From assembly GCF_021590045.1 (NCBI RefSeq), contig NZ_CP062221.1:1054001-1118000 (forward strand): a stretch of DNA of 64,000 nt. The letters run 5' to 3'. A program made the position numbers and the translations under genes. This document shows positions 11,701 to 19,654 of the stretch, in pieces (positions within the stretch are counted from its first letter, which is position 1; each line of letters begins with the position of its first letter). Under the pieces are notes generated by a model. That model made no database searches. It had not been told where the DNA came from and saw only the letters and a program-made list of their open reading frames with translations. Source of the DNA: Cellulomonas palmilytica. Lineage in GTDB: Bacteria; Actinomycetota; Actinomycetes; Actinomycetales; Cellulomonadaceae.

Positions 11701-12885
11701 CGTCACGACGACCGTGCCCGACGCGGGGTGGGTGCCCGCCGCGACGGGCGACCCGTCGACGGAGTACTGCACCCCGGTGGTCGTCGGGATCGTGAAGGTG
11801 TCGTCCGCGGTGCCCCACGTGTCCGTCCACGTCGGCTCGGTGGCGGTGACGTGGACGGCGGAGGAGAACACCAGCGTGAACTGCGACGCTCCGGCGAGCG
11901 CGTAGCCGGGCGCGGCGGCCGCGGTCACGACGACGGTGCCGGTGCCGGCGTAGGTCCCGGCGGGCGTGACGGCGCCGCCGACCGAGTACACGACGCCCTC
12001 GGTCGACGGGATCGTGTACGTGTCGTCCGCGGTGCCGGACAGGTCGACCGTCGTCGGCGCGACCGCCGACACGAGGTCCTCCGCGGGTCGGGTCGTGGCG
12101 CCGCGCACGCAGTCGGTGGCGGGGTCGGCGACGGTCCCGATGCGCAGGTTGTCGATCATCACGGCCGAGTCGACCGAGTCGTCGCCGTGGTCGAAGACGC
12201 TGAAGAACAGCGACTGCTGCGTCCCCGGGGTCAGCGGCACCTGGGCGGTGAGCCGGGGGCTCGCGAAGGCGTAGGCCGTGCCCGAGGCCTCTGCGGTAGC
12301 GGCGTTCGGGTCGGAGAACAGCCCCGAGTTGACGGAGATGACCTTGCCCGTCGCGTCGAACGCGAAGTTGCCCGGTGCGTTGATGGTGGAGCCGGAGACC
12401 TGCCACGTGCTCTCGCCGACCTCGGCGATGAACCCGTCGTTGTAGTAGTCCCCGGGGTACTCGTCGGTCAGGAAGCGGAAGGTCACGCCGAGCAGGCAGT
12501 TGGCGGTCGCGGGGACGTCGAGCCGCACCTCGAGCGTCGTCACGTCGTAGGTCGCGGCGCCCCGCGTGCCCGCCGCCGACGACCCGAACGTGCCGTCGGT
12601 GAGGTAGTTCTCCGGGTCGCCGAGGTGGCTCGCCGCGCCGGTGGCCAGCACCGCGTACGAGCCGCCCTCGCGGCTCGGGAAGCCCGCGATCGTGTCCGTG
12701 CGCACGGCCGTGGCGCTCGCGTGCGGCGAGGTGAGGGTCGAGCTCGTCACGAGTGCCTGCGTCGCGGGCGAGAGCACCGCCGCGGTCAGCTCGGACGGGG
12801 TCGCCGCGGCGGCGGGTGCCGCGGTCCAGGCCGTGGCTGCGGTCAGTGCCATCGCGGTGGTGGCTGCGATCCTGCGCGCGCGCAT
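8740..12885 (-). CDS. Cell-wall-anchored repeat protein with LAXTG sorting signal
   Basis: This 1381-residue secreted protein starts with a signal peptide (about 1-28, ending APAAAA). A domain of about 200 residues follows that resembles the choice-of-anchor L type (TDEYPGDYYNDGF, then VDSAVMIDNLRIG). Next come eleven tandem domains of about 74 residues, each with a G-T-A/D-D-D-T-x-T-I-P start and a T-F-T-D-x-R end. A fibronectin type III-like domain follows. The C-terminus is LAVTG, a hydrophobic helix and RRRR, which fits the LAXTG signal of class E sortases. A likely role is adhesion or surface structure. AGGAGTG precedes the ATG. No sortase gene is in the window. Confidence 0.9.
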   Translation of the reverse strand: MRARRIAATTAMALTAATAWTAAPAAAATPSELTAAVLSPATQALVTSSTLTSPHASATAVRTDTIAGFPSREGGSYAVLATGAASHLGDPENYLTDGTFGSSAAGTRGAATYDVTTLEVRLDVPATANCLLGVTFRFLTDEYPGDYYNDGFIAEVGESTWQVSGSTINAPGNFAFDATGKVISVNSGLFSDPNAATAEASGTAYAFASPRLTAQVPLTPGTQQSLFFSVFDHGDDSVDSAVMIDNLRIGTVADPATDCVRGATTRPAEDLVSAVAPTTVDLSGTADDTYTIPSTEGVVYSVGGAVTPAGTYAGTGTVVVTAAAAPGYALAGASQFTLVFSSAVHVTATEPTWTDTWGTADDTFTIPTTTGVQYSVDGSPVAAGTHPASGTVVVTAAASSSAYELTGASQFTHTFTDVRQVTAPEPTWHDTWGTAEDTVTVPSVTGVQYLFGETVLTPGVTYGTAGTTTITAAATAGYVLTGPASWTYTFTDVRQATAVEPTWYDSYGTDDDTYTIPSVTGVQYSLDGAPLAPGTYAAAGTVTVDVAATAGYVLVGPDRFTHTFTDITRVSATAPSVHDTYGTADDTLTIPSVTGVRYLVDDDERAAGTYPVTGTVVVTAEATAGHELTGTSSWTFTLTDVRLVTADAPTWHDAYGTDDDTYTIPSVTGVQYAVDDEPVAPGTYPAAGSVTVTATATAGHELTGAASWSHTFTDIRLVTADEPTWDDEHGTDDDTFTIPAVTGVQYAVDGSPVAPGTHPATGTVVVTATATAGYELSGASSWTHTFTDVRPATATAPTFADPWETADDTVTIPQVTGVQYAIDGAPVGAGTYPGSGTVTVTATAAAGYVLTGASQWTFTFTDIRLVTPAVPTSVDDYGTADDTFTIPSATGVEYSVDGDVLPAGTYPGAGTVVVTATATAGYALSGATQFTLVFTDITLVTVVAPTWHDVDGTADDTFTLPDVPGVVWTRGGDVLAPGTYPGTGTVTLVATAAPQHELTGTLEHTFTFTDLVHVTPLAPTATDLPGTADDVVTIPAVDGVAYVHGRTPLAPGDHALTGDVTVVARPAQDRYVLVGQTTFTLHLSGQDVPGAPAVTATAGSRSVTVTYDEPAVTGGLPVTGYDYSLDGGTTWTVADTSPLVVTGLVNGTAYDVSVRARNALGAGAASPTQTVTPTAAPLELPDEDGTVGLPHLSPGETAGWVDGERTEPAVGDDEGVRTVTVGGVTLRLVARDADGHRQPLDPAGRLVLRPGGSLLVTGADFRAGESVDSWLFSTPTSLGTTTVEADGTFTTALVIGDDVPLGEHTLQVNGTAANGALVSVAAGVLVALEDAAAAPSPVPTTTPTPALAVTGTSAGRVLTLGVGLLLVGGLVVALTSRRRRV
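9640..12085 (-). repeat. Eleven tandem ~222-bp coding repeats
   Basis: Eleven in-frame units of roughly 74 codons are recognised by the recurring GTADDTxTIP start and TFTD end in the encoded protein. The central units are the most alike at DNA level, which makes recombination-driven copy-number change plausible. Confidence 0.85.
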
Positions 12886-13051
12886 GGGCGCACTCCTGTT
12901 CGTCGACGTCGACGCCCGAGCAGTGGCGTCATCGACAGATCGGCGCCCTGACCTGCGCCTTGAGGGTTCGGGACGGACGAAGGTCCCAGGTGCCCGGGTT
13001 ACGGTGATACGTGGCTGTCTCGTTTCGAGGAGTGGACGCGCGGGACATGAC

Positions 13052-13084
13052 GGAGGGCCGGGACGACGCCCGTCCCGGCCCTCC
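13052..13084 (-). terminator. Terminator downstream of glpK
   Basis: A perfect 14-bp inverted repeat (13052-13065 with 13071-13084, 5-nt loop) lies 20 nt beyond the glpK stop on the minus strand. It separates the glycerol operon from the surface-protein gene that follows in the same direction. Confidence 0.85.
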
Positions 13085-13104
13085 TGCCTGCCCCTCGAGC
13101 GGGA

Positions 13105-14628
13105 CTACCGCACGTCGTCGTCGACCCAGTCGAACGTCTTCGTGACGGCCTTCTTCCACAGCCGGTACTGCCGGTCGCGCTCGTCGGTGTCCATCTGCGG
13201 GGTCCAGCGCTTGTCCTCGGCCCAGTTGTCGATGACGTCCTGCTCGCCCGACCAGTAGCCCACCGCGATGCCCGCCGCGTACGCGGCACCCAGCGCCGTG
13301 GTCTCCGCGATCTTCGGGCGCACCACGTCCACGCCGAGGATGTCGGCCTGGAACTGCATGAGCGCCTCGTTGGCGATCATGCCGCCGTCGACCTTGAGCT
13401 CGGTGAGGTCCACGCCCGAGTCCGCGTTCATGGCGTCGAGCACCTCGCGCGTCTGGAACGCCGTGGCCTCGAGCGCCGCGCGCGCGATGTGGCCCTTGTT
13501 GACGAACCGCGTGAGCCCGACGAGCGCACCGCGCGCGTCGGAACGCCAGTACGGCGCAAACAGCCCCGAGAACGCCGGCACGAAGTACGCGCCGCCGTTG
13601 TCCTCGACGCTCGCCGCGAGCTGCTCGATCTCCGGCGCCGACGAGATGATCCCGAGGTTGTCGCGCAGCCACTGGACCAGCGAGCCCGTGACCGCGATCG
13701 ACCCCTCGAGCGCGTACACCGCGTCCGCGTCGCCGATCTTGTAGCAGACCGTGGTGAGCAGGCCGTTCTTGCTCGGGACGATCTCCGTGCCCGTGTTGAT
13801 GAGCATGAAGTTGCCCGTGCCGTACGTGTTCTTCGCGTGACCCACCTCGAAGCACGCCTGCCCGAACGTCGCGGCCTGCTGGTCGCCGAGGATGCCCGCG
13901 ATCGGCACACCCGCGAGCAGGCCCTTCTCGCGGCCCTGCCCGTAGACCTCCGACGACGAGCGGATCTCCGGCAGCATCGAGACCGGGATGCCCATCTCGG
14001 CGGCGATCTCCTCGTTCCAGGAGAGCGTGTCGAGGTTCATGAGCATGGTGCGCGACGCGTTCGTCACGTCCGTGACGTGCACGCCGCCCTCCGGCCCGCC
14101 GGTCATGTTCCACAGGACCCACGAGTCGGTGTTCCCGAACGCCAGGTGACCCGCCTCGGCCTTCTCCCGCGCACCCTCGACGTTGTCGAGGATCCAGCGG
14201 ATCTTCGGGCCCGAGAAGTAGGTCGCCAGCGGCAGCCCCACGCGGTCCTTGTACCGCTCCGCGCCGCCCCCCAGAGCGCCGAGCTCGTCGCAGATCTTCT
14301 GCGTGCGGGTGTCCTGCCAGACGATCGCGTTGTACACCGGCTCGCCGGTGCGCCGGTCCCAGACCACCGCGGTCTCACGCTGGTTGGTGATGCCGACGGC
14401 CTCGATGTCGGAGTTCTGGAGGCTCGCCCGTCCGAGCGCCTGCCCGACGACCTCGCGGGTGTTGACCCAGATCTCCGTCGCGTCGTGCTCGACCCAGCCC
14501 GCCTTCGGGAAGATCTGCTCGTGCTCCTTCTGCCCGGTCGCGATGATGTTCGCCCTGTGGTCGAAGATGATCGCGCGCGTGCTCGTCGTGCCCTGGTCGA
14601 TCGCCATGACGTACTTCGTGTCAGACAT
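13105..14628 (-). CDS. glpK: Glycerol kinase
   Basis: Glycerol kinase phosphorylates glycerol to sn-glycerol 3-phosphate with ATP in the cytoplasm. The 507-residue length is normal for the family. The N-terminal [15 protein letters not shown] phosphate-binding segment, the GITNQRET motif and the ILGDQQAA region are clear. The ATG at 14628 has GAAGGAAG just upstream. It is the last gene of glpD-glpF-glpK, 47 nt after glpF, and a strong hairpin follows it. Confidence 0.98.
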   Translation of the reverse strand: MSDTKYVMAIDQGTTSTRAIIFDHRANIIATGQKEHEQIFPKAGWVEHDATEIWVNTREVVGQALGRASLQNSDIEAVGITNQRETAVVWDRRTGEPVYNAIVWQDTRTQKICDELGALGGGAERYKDRVGLPLATYFSGPKIRWILDNVEGAREKAEAGHLAFGNTDSWVLWNMTGGPEGGVHVTDVTNASRTMLMNLDTLSWNEEIAAEMGIPVSMLPEIRSSSEVYGQGREKGLLAGVPIAGILGDQQAATFGQACFEVGHAKNTYGTGNFMLINTGTEIVPSKNGLLTTVCYKIGDADAVYALEGSIAVTGSLVQWLRDNLGIISSAPEIEQLAASVEDNGGAYFVPAFSGLFAPYWRSDARGALVGLTRFVNKGHIARAALEATAFQTREVLDAMNADSGVDLTELKVDGGMIANEALMQFQADILGVDVVRPKIAETTALGAAYAAGIAVGYWSGEQDVIDNWAEDKRWTPQMDTDERDRQYRLWKKAVTKTFDWVDDDVR

Positions 14629-14675
14629 CTGCTTCCTTCACCTCGTCGTGAAATGGGGAGGGGTGACGCGCGCGG

Positions 14676-15422
14676 TCAGCCCAGGTAGTCGAGCGTCCAC
14701 TGCGCGAGCAGGCCGGCGAGCGCGCCGCCGACGATCGGGCCGAGGACCGGCACCCACGCGTAGCCCCAGTCGCTCGAGCCCTTGCCCTTGATCGGCAGCA
14801 GGGCGTGCGCGATGCGGGGGCCGAGGTCACGGTTCGGGTTGATCGCGTAGCCCGTGGGACCACCGAGGCTCGCACCGATGCCGACGACGAGCAGGGCGAC
14901 CGCGAGCGGCCCGAGCTCGGCCGGCGTCTTGCCGAACATCAGGATCACGTACACCAGCACGAACGTCGCGATCACCTCGGTCACGAAGTTCCAGCCGTAG
15001 CTGCGCACCTCGGGGCCGGTCGAGAACACCGCGAGCTTCGTGCCTGGGTCCGCCTCCTGGTCGAAGTGCTTCTTGTACGCGAGGAACGCGACCACCGCAC
15101 CGAGGAACGCGCCGAGCATCTCCCCGGCCAGGTACACCATCGTCGAGGCGAACGTGATCGCCACCCCGGGGGCGTACTCGCCCGCGTCGTTCGCCAGCAG
15201 GCCGATCGTCACGGCGAAGTTGAGGTGGGCGCCGGACTTGTACGCGCCGTACACACCGGCGAAGACGGCGAGGCCCCACCCGAAGTTGATGAGGAGCCAG
15301 CCGCCCCCGAAGCCCTTGGTCCTCGGCAGGATGACGTTGGCCACGACACCGGCGCCGAGCAGGATCAGCAGGGCCGTGCCGACGACCTCGGAGACGAACA
15401 CTTGCATGAGCGAGACGTCCAT
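14676..15422 (-). CDS. glpF: Glycerol uptake facilitator (MIP/aquaglyceroporin)
   Basis: The 248-residue protein has six membrane helices and the two half-helix pore loops of the MIP family, and should pass glycerol into the cell. It lies between glpD and glpK. The pore boxes are unusual. The first reads N68-F69-A70 in the context SGAHLNFAVTIG where most members have NPA. The second reads N195-P196-N197 followed by the conserved Arg198, where most have NPAR. The selectivity-filter Arg is therefore kept. GTGAGGA precedes the ATG. I am sure of the family but not that permeability is normal. Confidence 0.95.
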   Translation of the reverse strand: MDVSLMQVFVSEVVGTALLILLGAGVVANVILPRTKGFGGGWLLINFGWGLAVFAGVYGAYKSGAHLNFAVTIGLLANDAGEYAPGVAITFASTMVYLAGEMLGAFLGAVVAFLAYKKHFDQEADPGTKLAVFSTGPEVRSYGWNFVTEVIATFVLVYVILMFGKTPAELGPLAVALLVVGIGASLGGPTGYAINPNRDLGPRIAHALLPIKGKGSSDWGYAWVPVLGPIVGGALAGLLAQWTLDYLG

Positions 15423-15500
15423 GGGTCCTCACTTCTGGAGACGGGACTTCGTTGTCACGTGCTCCCGCGCAGGGGGCGCGGGCGTCTGAGGTGGAGGCGC

Positions 15501-17246
15501 TCAGGCCTCCAGCGGCTTCATCGGGGCCAGGTCGAGCGCGCGCAGGCGGACCTTCTCGGCCGACGCGTCGTCGGTCTCCAGCGCGGCGGCCTCCTCGGCC
15601 TCGGCGCGCGCGCGGTACGCCTCGATCTCGTGGCGCGTCGTCGCGTCGTCCCAGCCGAGGACGGGCGCGACGAGCGCGGCGATCTCCTCGAGCGCGCCCA
15701 CGCCTTTGTCCGCCTGCTCGTAGTTGAGCCGCGTGCGGTGCATGAGCACGTCGTCGAGGTGCAGCGCACCCTCGTGGCTCGCGGCGTAGACGATCTCCGC
15801 GCCGATGTACGCCGGGGCGTGGGCGAGCGGCTTCGCGAGCTCGGGGCGCTCGTCGCACAGGTCGGTCAGCTCGTTCAGCAGCGAGCCGTACCGGTGCAGC
15901 AGGTGGTCCATCCGCGGCCGGTCCCACCCGTAGCGCTTCGCGATCGCGCGCGACTGGCGCTGGATCACGGGCAGACCCTCGGCGCCGACGAGCGGCAGGT
16001 CGTGCGTGAGCGACGGCAACGTGGTCGCGCGCGAGCCGATCGCGAAGTCCACCGCGTCCTTCGCCATGACCCGGTACGTCGTGAGCTTGCCGCCCGCGAT
16101 CACCGTCAGGCCCGGGGTGGGGGACGCGACGGTGTGCTCGCGCGACACCTTCGCCGACGACGTGCCCTCCTTGGTGCCAGGCTGCAGCAGCGGCCGCAGG
16201 CCCGCCCACGTGCCGATCACGTCGTCGCGCGTCAGCGGCCGCGCGAGCACGGCGTTCGCGTGGTCGATCACGTAGTCGATGTCCGCGCTCGTCGCGACGG
16301 GGTGCGTGAGGTCCTGCTCCCACGGGGTGTCGGTCGTGCCGATCACCCAGTACCGCGACCACGGGATGATGAACAGCACCGACTTCTCGGTCTGCAGGAT
16401 CAGGCCCGTGTCGCCCGCGATGCGCGAGCGCGGCACGACGATGTGGATGCCCTTCGACGCGAGCACGCGCAGCCCGCCCTCGGAGCCGGCGAGCGACTCG
16501 GTCTGCTCGGTCCACACGCCCGTCGCGTTGATGACGTGCCGGGCGCGCACGTCGATGCGCTCACCGGTCTCCAGGTCCTCGACGACCGCGCCGGTGACCG
16601 CGCCGCCCGTCGTCGTCTGCAGGTCGAGGATCTGCGTGCGGCTCGCGGCGTGCGCGCCGTAGCTCACGGCCGTCCGGACGAGCGTGGAGACCAGGCGCGC
16701 GTCGTCGACGCTCGCGTCCCAGTACCGGACCGCGCCGATCGCCGCGTCGTGCCGCAGGTCGGGGAACAGGCGCTCCATGCCCTTGCGCGTCAGGTGCCGG
16801 TGGATCGGCATGGCGCGCCGCGTGCCGGAGACGGTCGCGAGCGTGTCGTACAGCGCGACGCCGGCGCCGACGTACGCGCGCTCCCAGACCCGGTTCTCCA
16901 GCGGGTACAGGAACGAGACGGGCTTGACCAGGTGCGGCGCGATCCGCTGGATGAGCAGGTCGCGCTCGGTGAGAGCCTCGCGCACCAGGTGGAAGTCGAG
17001 CATCTGCAGGTAGCGCAGCCCGCCGTGCACCAGCTTGCTCGAGCGGCTCGAGGTGCCGCTCGCCCAGTCCTGCGCCTCGACGATCGCGGTCGACAGGCCG
17101 CGCGTCACGGCGTCGAGCGCGATGCCGGCCCCCGTGACGCCGCCGCCGACGACGAGGACGTCGAGCTCGTCGCCCTGCTGCGCCGACTCCCGCAGCCTCG
17201 TCAGGGCGTCCTGTCGTGCCTGGGCCGTCAGCGGAGCGGTCCTCAT
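15501..17246 (-). CDS. glpD: Glycerol-3-phosphate dehydrogenase (FAD-dependent, aerobic)
   Basis: GlpD oxidises glycerol 3-phosphate to dihydroxyacetone phosphate at the membrane and passes electrons to quinone. The 581-residue protein has the FAD-binding VVGGGVTGAGIALDA motif near residue 35, the SSRSSKLVHGGLRYL segment typical of GlpD, and a C-terminal cap domain. The ATG at 17246 is preceded by GGGAGGA. It is the first gene of glpD-glpF-glpK and is divergent from a SorC/DeoR-type regulator across a 238-nt promoter region. Confidence 0.97.
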   Translation of the reverse strand: MRTAPLTAQARQDALTRLRESAQQGDELDVLVVGGGVTGAGIALDAVTRGLSTAIVEAQDWASGTSSRSSKLVHGGLRYLQMLDFHLVREALTERDLLIQRIAPHLVKPVSFLYPLENRVWERAYVGAGVALYDTLATVSGTRRAMPIHRHLTRKGMERLFPDLRHDAAIGAVRYWDASVDDARLVSTLVRTAVSYGAHAASRTQILDLQTTTGGAVTGAVVEDLETGERIDVRARHVINATGVWTEQTESLAGSEGGLRVLASKGIHIVVPRSRIAGDTGLILQTEKSVLFIIPWSRYWVIGTTDTPWEQDLTHPVATSADIDYVIDHANAVLARPLTRDDVIGTWAGLRPLLQPGTKEGTSSAKVSREHTVASPTPGLTVIAGGKLTTYRVMAKDAVDFAIGSRATTLPSLTHDLPLVGAEGLPVIQRQSRAIAKRYGWDRPRMDHLLHRYGSLLNELTDLCDERPELAKPLAHAPAYIGAEIVYAASHEGALHLDDVLMHRTRLNYEQADKGVGALEEIAALVAPVLGWDDATTRHEIEAYRARAEAEEAAALETDDASAEKVRLRALDLAPMKPLEA

Positions 17247-17436
17247 CGCACGTCCTCCCGGTGGTGCTCGTCGTCGTCCTACCCGTGCCCGGCCGCCCGA
17301 CCTGCGGTGCCGGACCGTCCGCGCGAACCTGGTGCGCGGGGTCGGTGCACCTCCGGCCGGGACACGTGCATCCCTGTCGCCCGAACCGGCGGCGCTCGCT
17401 ATGGTCATCACGAGAGGAACGGATGCGCAACCGGAG

Positions 17437-17450
17437 TGCACAAACGTGCA
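17437..17450. promoter_or_regulatory. Candidate regulator operator in the glpD/regulator divergent promoter
   Basis: TGCAC (17437-17441) and GTGCA (17446-17450) form an inverted repeat with a 4-nt spacer, and TGCGCAA and TGCAA-type words lie on either side. It sits between divergent glpD and the regulator gene, the expected place for an operator. Assignment to that regulator is inference. Confidence 0.45.
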
Positions 17451-17484
17451 ACGACGGGTCGCCCGACCGTCGTAGGGGGAAGCG

Positions 17485-18474
17485 ATGGAGCTGGACCGCG
17501 AGCAGGACGTGCTACGCGCGGCGTCGATGTACTACCTCCAGGACCTCAAGATGGAGGTCATCGCGCGGCACCTCGGCACGTCCCGGTCCACGGTGTCCCG
17601 GCTCATCAAGCGCGCGCGGCAGACCGGACTCGTCGAGATCACGCTGCGCCCCGCGAGCACGCGCGCGCCCGGGCTCGGGCGGTCGCTCGCCGCCGCGTTC
17701 GGCATCGACGCGTACGTGGTCCCCGTGCCCGACTCGTCGTCCCACATCGAGCGTCTCGACCAGGTCTCCATGACCGCCGCCAAGCTCCTGACCTCGTGGT
17801 TCGACTCCGACATGGTGCTCGGCGTCGCGTGGGGCACCACGCTCGCGTCGGTGTCCCGCTACCTCGTCCCCAAGCCCACGCGCGGGTCCGCCGTCGTGCA
17901 GCTCAACGGCGCCGCGAACATGCGCACGTCGGGCGTCGACTACGCGAGCGACCTCATCTCGTCGTTCGGCACCGCGTTCGGGGCCGCCGTGCACCATTTC
18001 TCGGTCCCCGCGTTCTTCGACTTCTCCGACACCAAGGCCGCCATGTGGCGCGAACGCTCGGTGCGGCGCGTGCTCGACATGCAACGACGTGCGGACATCG
18101 CCGTGTTCTCGGTGGGGGCCGTCGCGGGTGCGGTGCCGTCGCACGTGTACTCCGCGGGGTACCTCGACGACGCCGACGTGCGCGTCCTGCACGACGAGGG
18201 CGTGGTCGGGGACGTGTGCACCGTCTTCCTGCGCGCCGACGGGTCCTGGGAGGACGTGCCGCTCAACGCGCGCGCGACCGGCCCCACGCCCACCGAGCTG
18301 CAGCGCCTGCCGCGGCGCGTGTGCGTCGTGGCCGGGGACAACAAGGTCGCGCCGCTGCTCGCGGCGCTGCGCGCGGGCGTCGTCACCGACCTCGTCGTCG
18401 ACGAGATGACCGCGGGCGGCCTGCTCGACGCCGCCGAGCCGGCGCCGGTGCGCCGTACCCGGACGCGGGGGTAG
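17485..18474 (+). CDS. SorC/DeoR-type sugar-binding transcriptional regulator
   Basis: The 329-residue protein has an N-terminal helix-turn-helix (about residues 8-52; KMEVIARHLGTSRSTVSRLI) and a long C-terminal sugar-phosphate-sensing domain of the SorC family (GVAWGTTLASVSRYL, VCVVAGDNKVAPLLAALR). Such proteins bind phosphorylated sugars or polyols as effectors. It is divergent from glpD-glpF-glpK, so glycerol 3-phosphate or a related metabolite is a reasonable ligand. The ATG has GGGGGAAG upstream. It ends 18 nt before a convergent gene. Confidence 0.9.
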   Translation: MELDREQDVLRAASMYYLQDLKMEVIARHLGTSRSTVSRLIKRARQTGLVEITLRPASTRAPGLGRSLAAAFGIDAYVVPVPDSSSHIERLDQVSMTAAKLLTSWFDSDMVLGVAWGTTLASVSRYLVPKPTRGSAVVQLNGAANMRTSGVDYASDLISSFGTAFGAAVHHFSVPAFFDFSDTKAAMWRERSVRRVLDMQRRADIAVFSVGAVAGAVPSHVYSAGYLDDADVRVLHDEGVVGDVCTVFLRADGSWEDVPLNARATGPTPTELQRLPRRVCVVAGDNKVAPLLAALRAGVVTDLVVDEMTAGGLLDAAEPAPVRRTRTRG

Positions 18475-18492
18475 GCGATCGCGGCCGCCTGG

Positions 18493-19593
18493 TCAGGGCG
18501 TCAGGTGCAGGGGAGCGCCGACGAGCGCGGCGAGACGCGCGACCTCGTCGGCCAGGGCCGGACGTGACGGGGCCGCGACGTCGTCGAGCAGGGTGACCGA
18601 CACCTCGTCGCGCGAGCGACGCCACGTCCCGACGAGCGCGCCGCCCGCGACCACGAGGTCCGCGCCCCTGCTGACCGCGCCGCGCAGCGCGGGCGGCACC
18701 ACGTGCGGGTCGGCCGTGCCCGGGCCCATGACCCACTGGTCGTAGCGCGGCAGCAGCCGCACGGCGTCCGTCGGCTCGGCCTCCCGAAGGTCGTCGACGT
18801 CCTCGCGCAGCGCCATGCGCCGCTCGCCCTCGACCGTCACGTGCGCGACCCGGTCGCCCAGCGCGTCGAGCCACGCGCCCACCCACGTCCGCCGCGCACC
18901 GAGGCCCTCGCCCAGCCAGTACGCGAGGTTCGCCTCCGACGCGGGTGCGTACGCGCGCAGGTACACCTCGACCGCCGCCGGACCCGCCTCGTCGAGGTCC
19001 GGCAGGCCGGGCCACAGCGGGTTCGTCGCGAGCGAGCGCAGCGTCGGCTGCCCGTCGCGCGGCTGCCCCAGGCACACGTCGCCGAGCCACGACAGCGGCT
19101 TGAGCAGCATCGACGCGGGGTCGGCGAGAGTCTCCGCGAGGTGCGCGAAGCGGGGGTCGGCCGCGACCGCCGTCGCGAGCTCGCGCTGCGTCACCGGGCC
19201 GTCGGCGGCCGCGGCCCGGACCGCCTCGCGCAGCGCCGGCCAGTCCTGCGGCGACAGGCCGTAGGTCGTCCGCCAGCCCGGACGCTCCCACATGCGGGAC
19301 GCCGCCCGGATCGTCAGGTGCGCGGCCGCGGAGCCCGGCGTCATGAGGTGCACGGCACCGCGGAACGCGAACGCCGCGACGACCGTGCCCGCCTCGAGCG
19401 CCCGCGCCACGTCGCCCTCGTCGGACACGACGCACCGCGTCCGCACGCCCAGCTCCGCCGAGCGCGCGTCGAGCTGCGCCGCGACCGCCCCCAGCGCGGC
19501 GACCACCGCGGGCACCGACGCGCCGGCCACCGGGTCCAGCAGGTGCCGGCGCAGCCGCCAGGCCCGCACGCTCGCCCACGACAGGCCGTCCAC
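18493..19593 (-). CDS. HTH_42 winged-helix protein, AlkZ/YcaQ-like DNA glycosylase family
   Basis: The 366-residue protein matches the HTH_42 family by length and by its N-terminal LSWASVRAWRLRRHLL segment, tandem winged-helix region and C-terminal beta domain. Studied members (AlkZ, YcaQ) are DNA glycosylases that unhook interstrand crosslinks. Their catalytic motif is a Gln-hydrophobic-Gln or Gln-hydrophobic-Asp triplet. Here Q40-L41-D42 sits in the right N-terminal area and would be the Asp type. The GTG at 19593 has TAGCCT 6 nt upstream, fitting leaderless translation. Glycosylase activity is a family inference. Confidence 0.78.
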   Translation of the reverse strand: MDGLSWASVRAWRLRRHLLDPVAGASVPAVVAALGAVAAQLDARSAELGVRTRCVVSDEGDVARALEAGTVVAAFAFRGAVHLMTPGSAAAHLTIRAASRMWERPGWRTTYGLSPQDWPALREAVRAAAADGPVTQRELATAVAADPRFAHLAETLADPASMLLKPLSWLGDVCLGQPRDGQPTLRSLATNPLWPGLPDLDEAGPAAVEVYLRAYAPASEANLAYWLGEGLGARRTWVGAWLDALGDRVAHVTVEGERRMALREDVDDLREAEPTDAVRLLPRYDQWVMGPGTADPHVVPPALRGAVSRGADLVVAGGALVGTWRRSRDEVSVTLLDDVAAPSRPALADEVARLAALVGAPLHLTP

Positions 19594-19599
19594 GCGCCG

Positions 19600-19605
19600 A
19601 GGCTA
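19600..19605 (-). promoter_or_regulatory. -10 box (TAGCCT) of the HTH_42 gene
   Basis: TAGCCT on the minus strand ends 6 nt before the GTG at 19593, consistent with a leaderless transcript. Confidence 0.55.
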
Positions 19606-19642
19606 CGGCGGACCGTGCCGCCACGGCACCCGGAGCACGCCC

Positions 19643-19648
19643 TAGGTT
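19643..19648 (+). promoter_or_regulatory. -10 box (TAGGTT) of the argA-like gene
   Basis: TAGGTT lies 6 nt before the GTG at 19655, and no Shine-Dalgarno sequence is visible, so the transcript is probably leaderless. Confidence 0.6.
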
Positions 19649-19654
19649 GGACCC

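Noticed and set aside
8974-12951. A 1325-codon plus-strand open frame opposite the LAXTG surface-protein gene
   Set aside because: It mirrors the codon periodicity of the repeat gene on the other strand. That gene has a signal peptide, a ribosome binding site, a terminator and a sorting signal, and the antisense frame has none.
15423-15500. Riboswitch or leader RNA between glpD and glpF
   Set aside because: The 78-nt gap shows only a ribosome binding site and no conserved aptamer-like structure that I can recognise.
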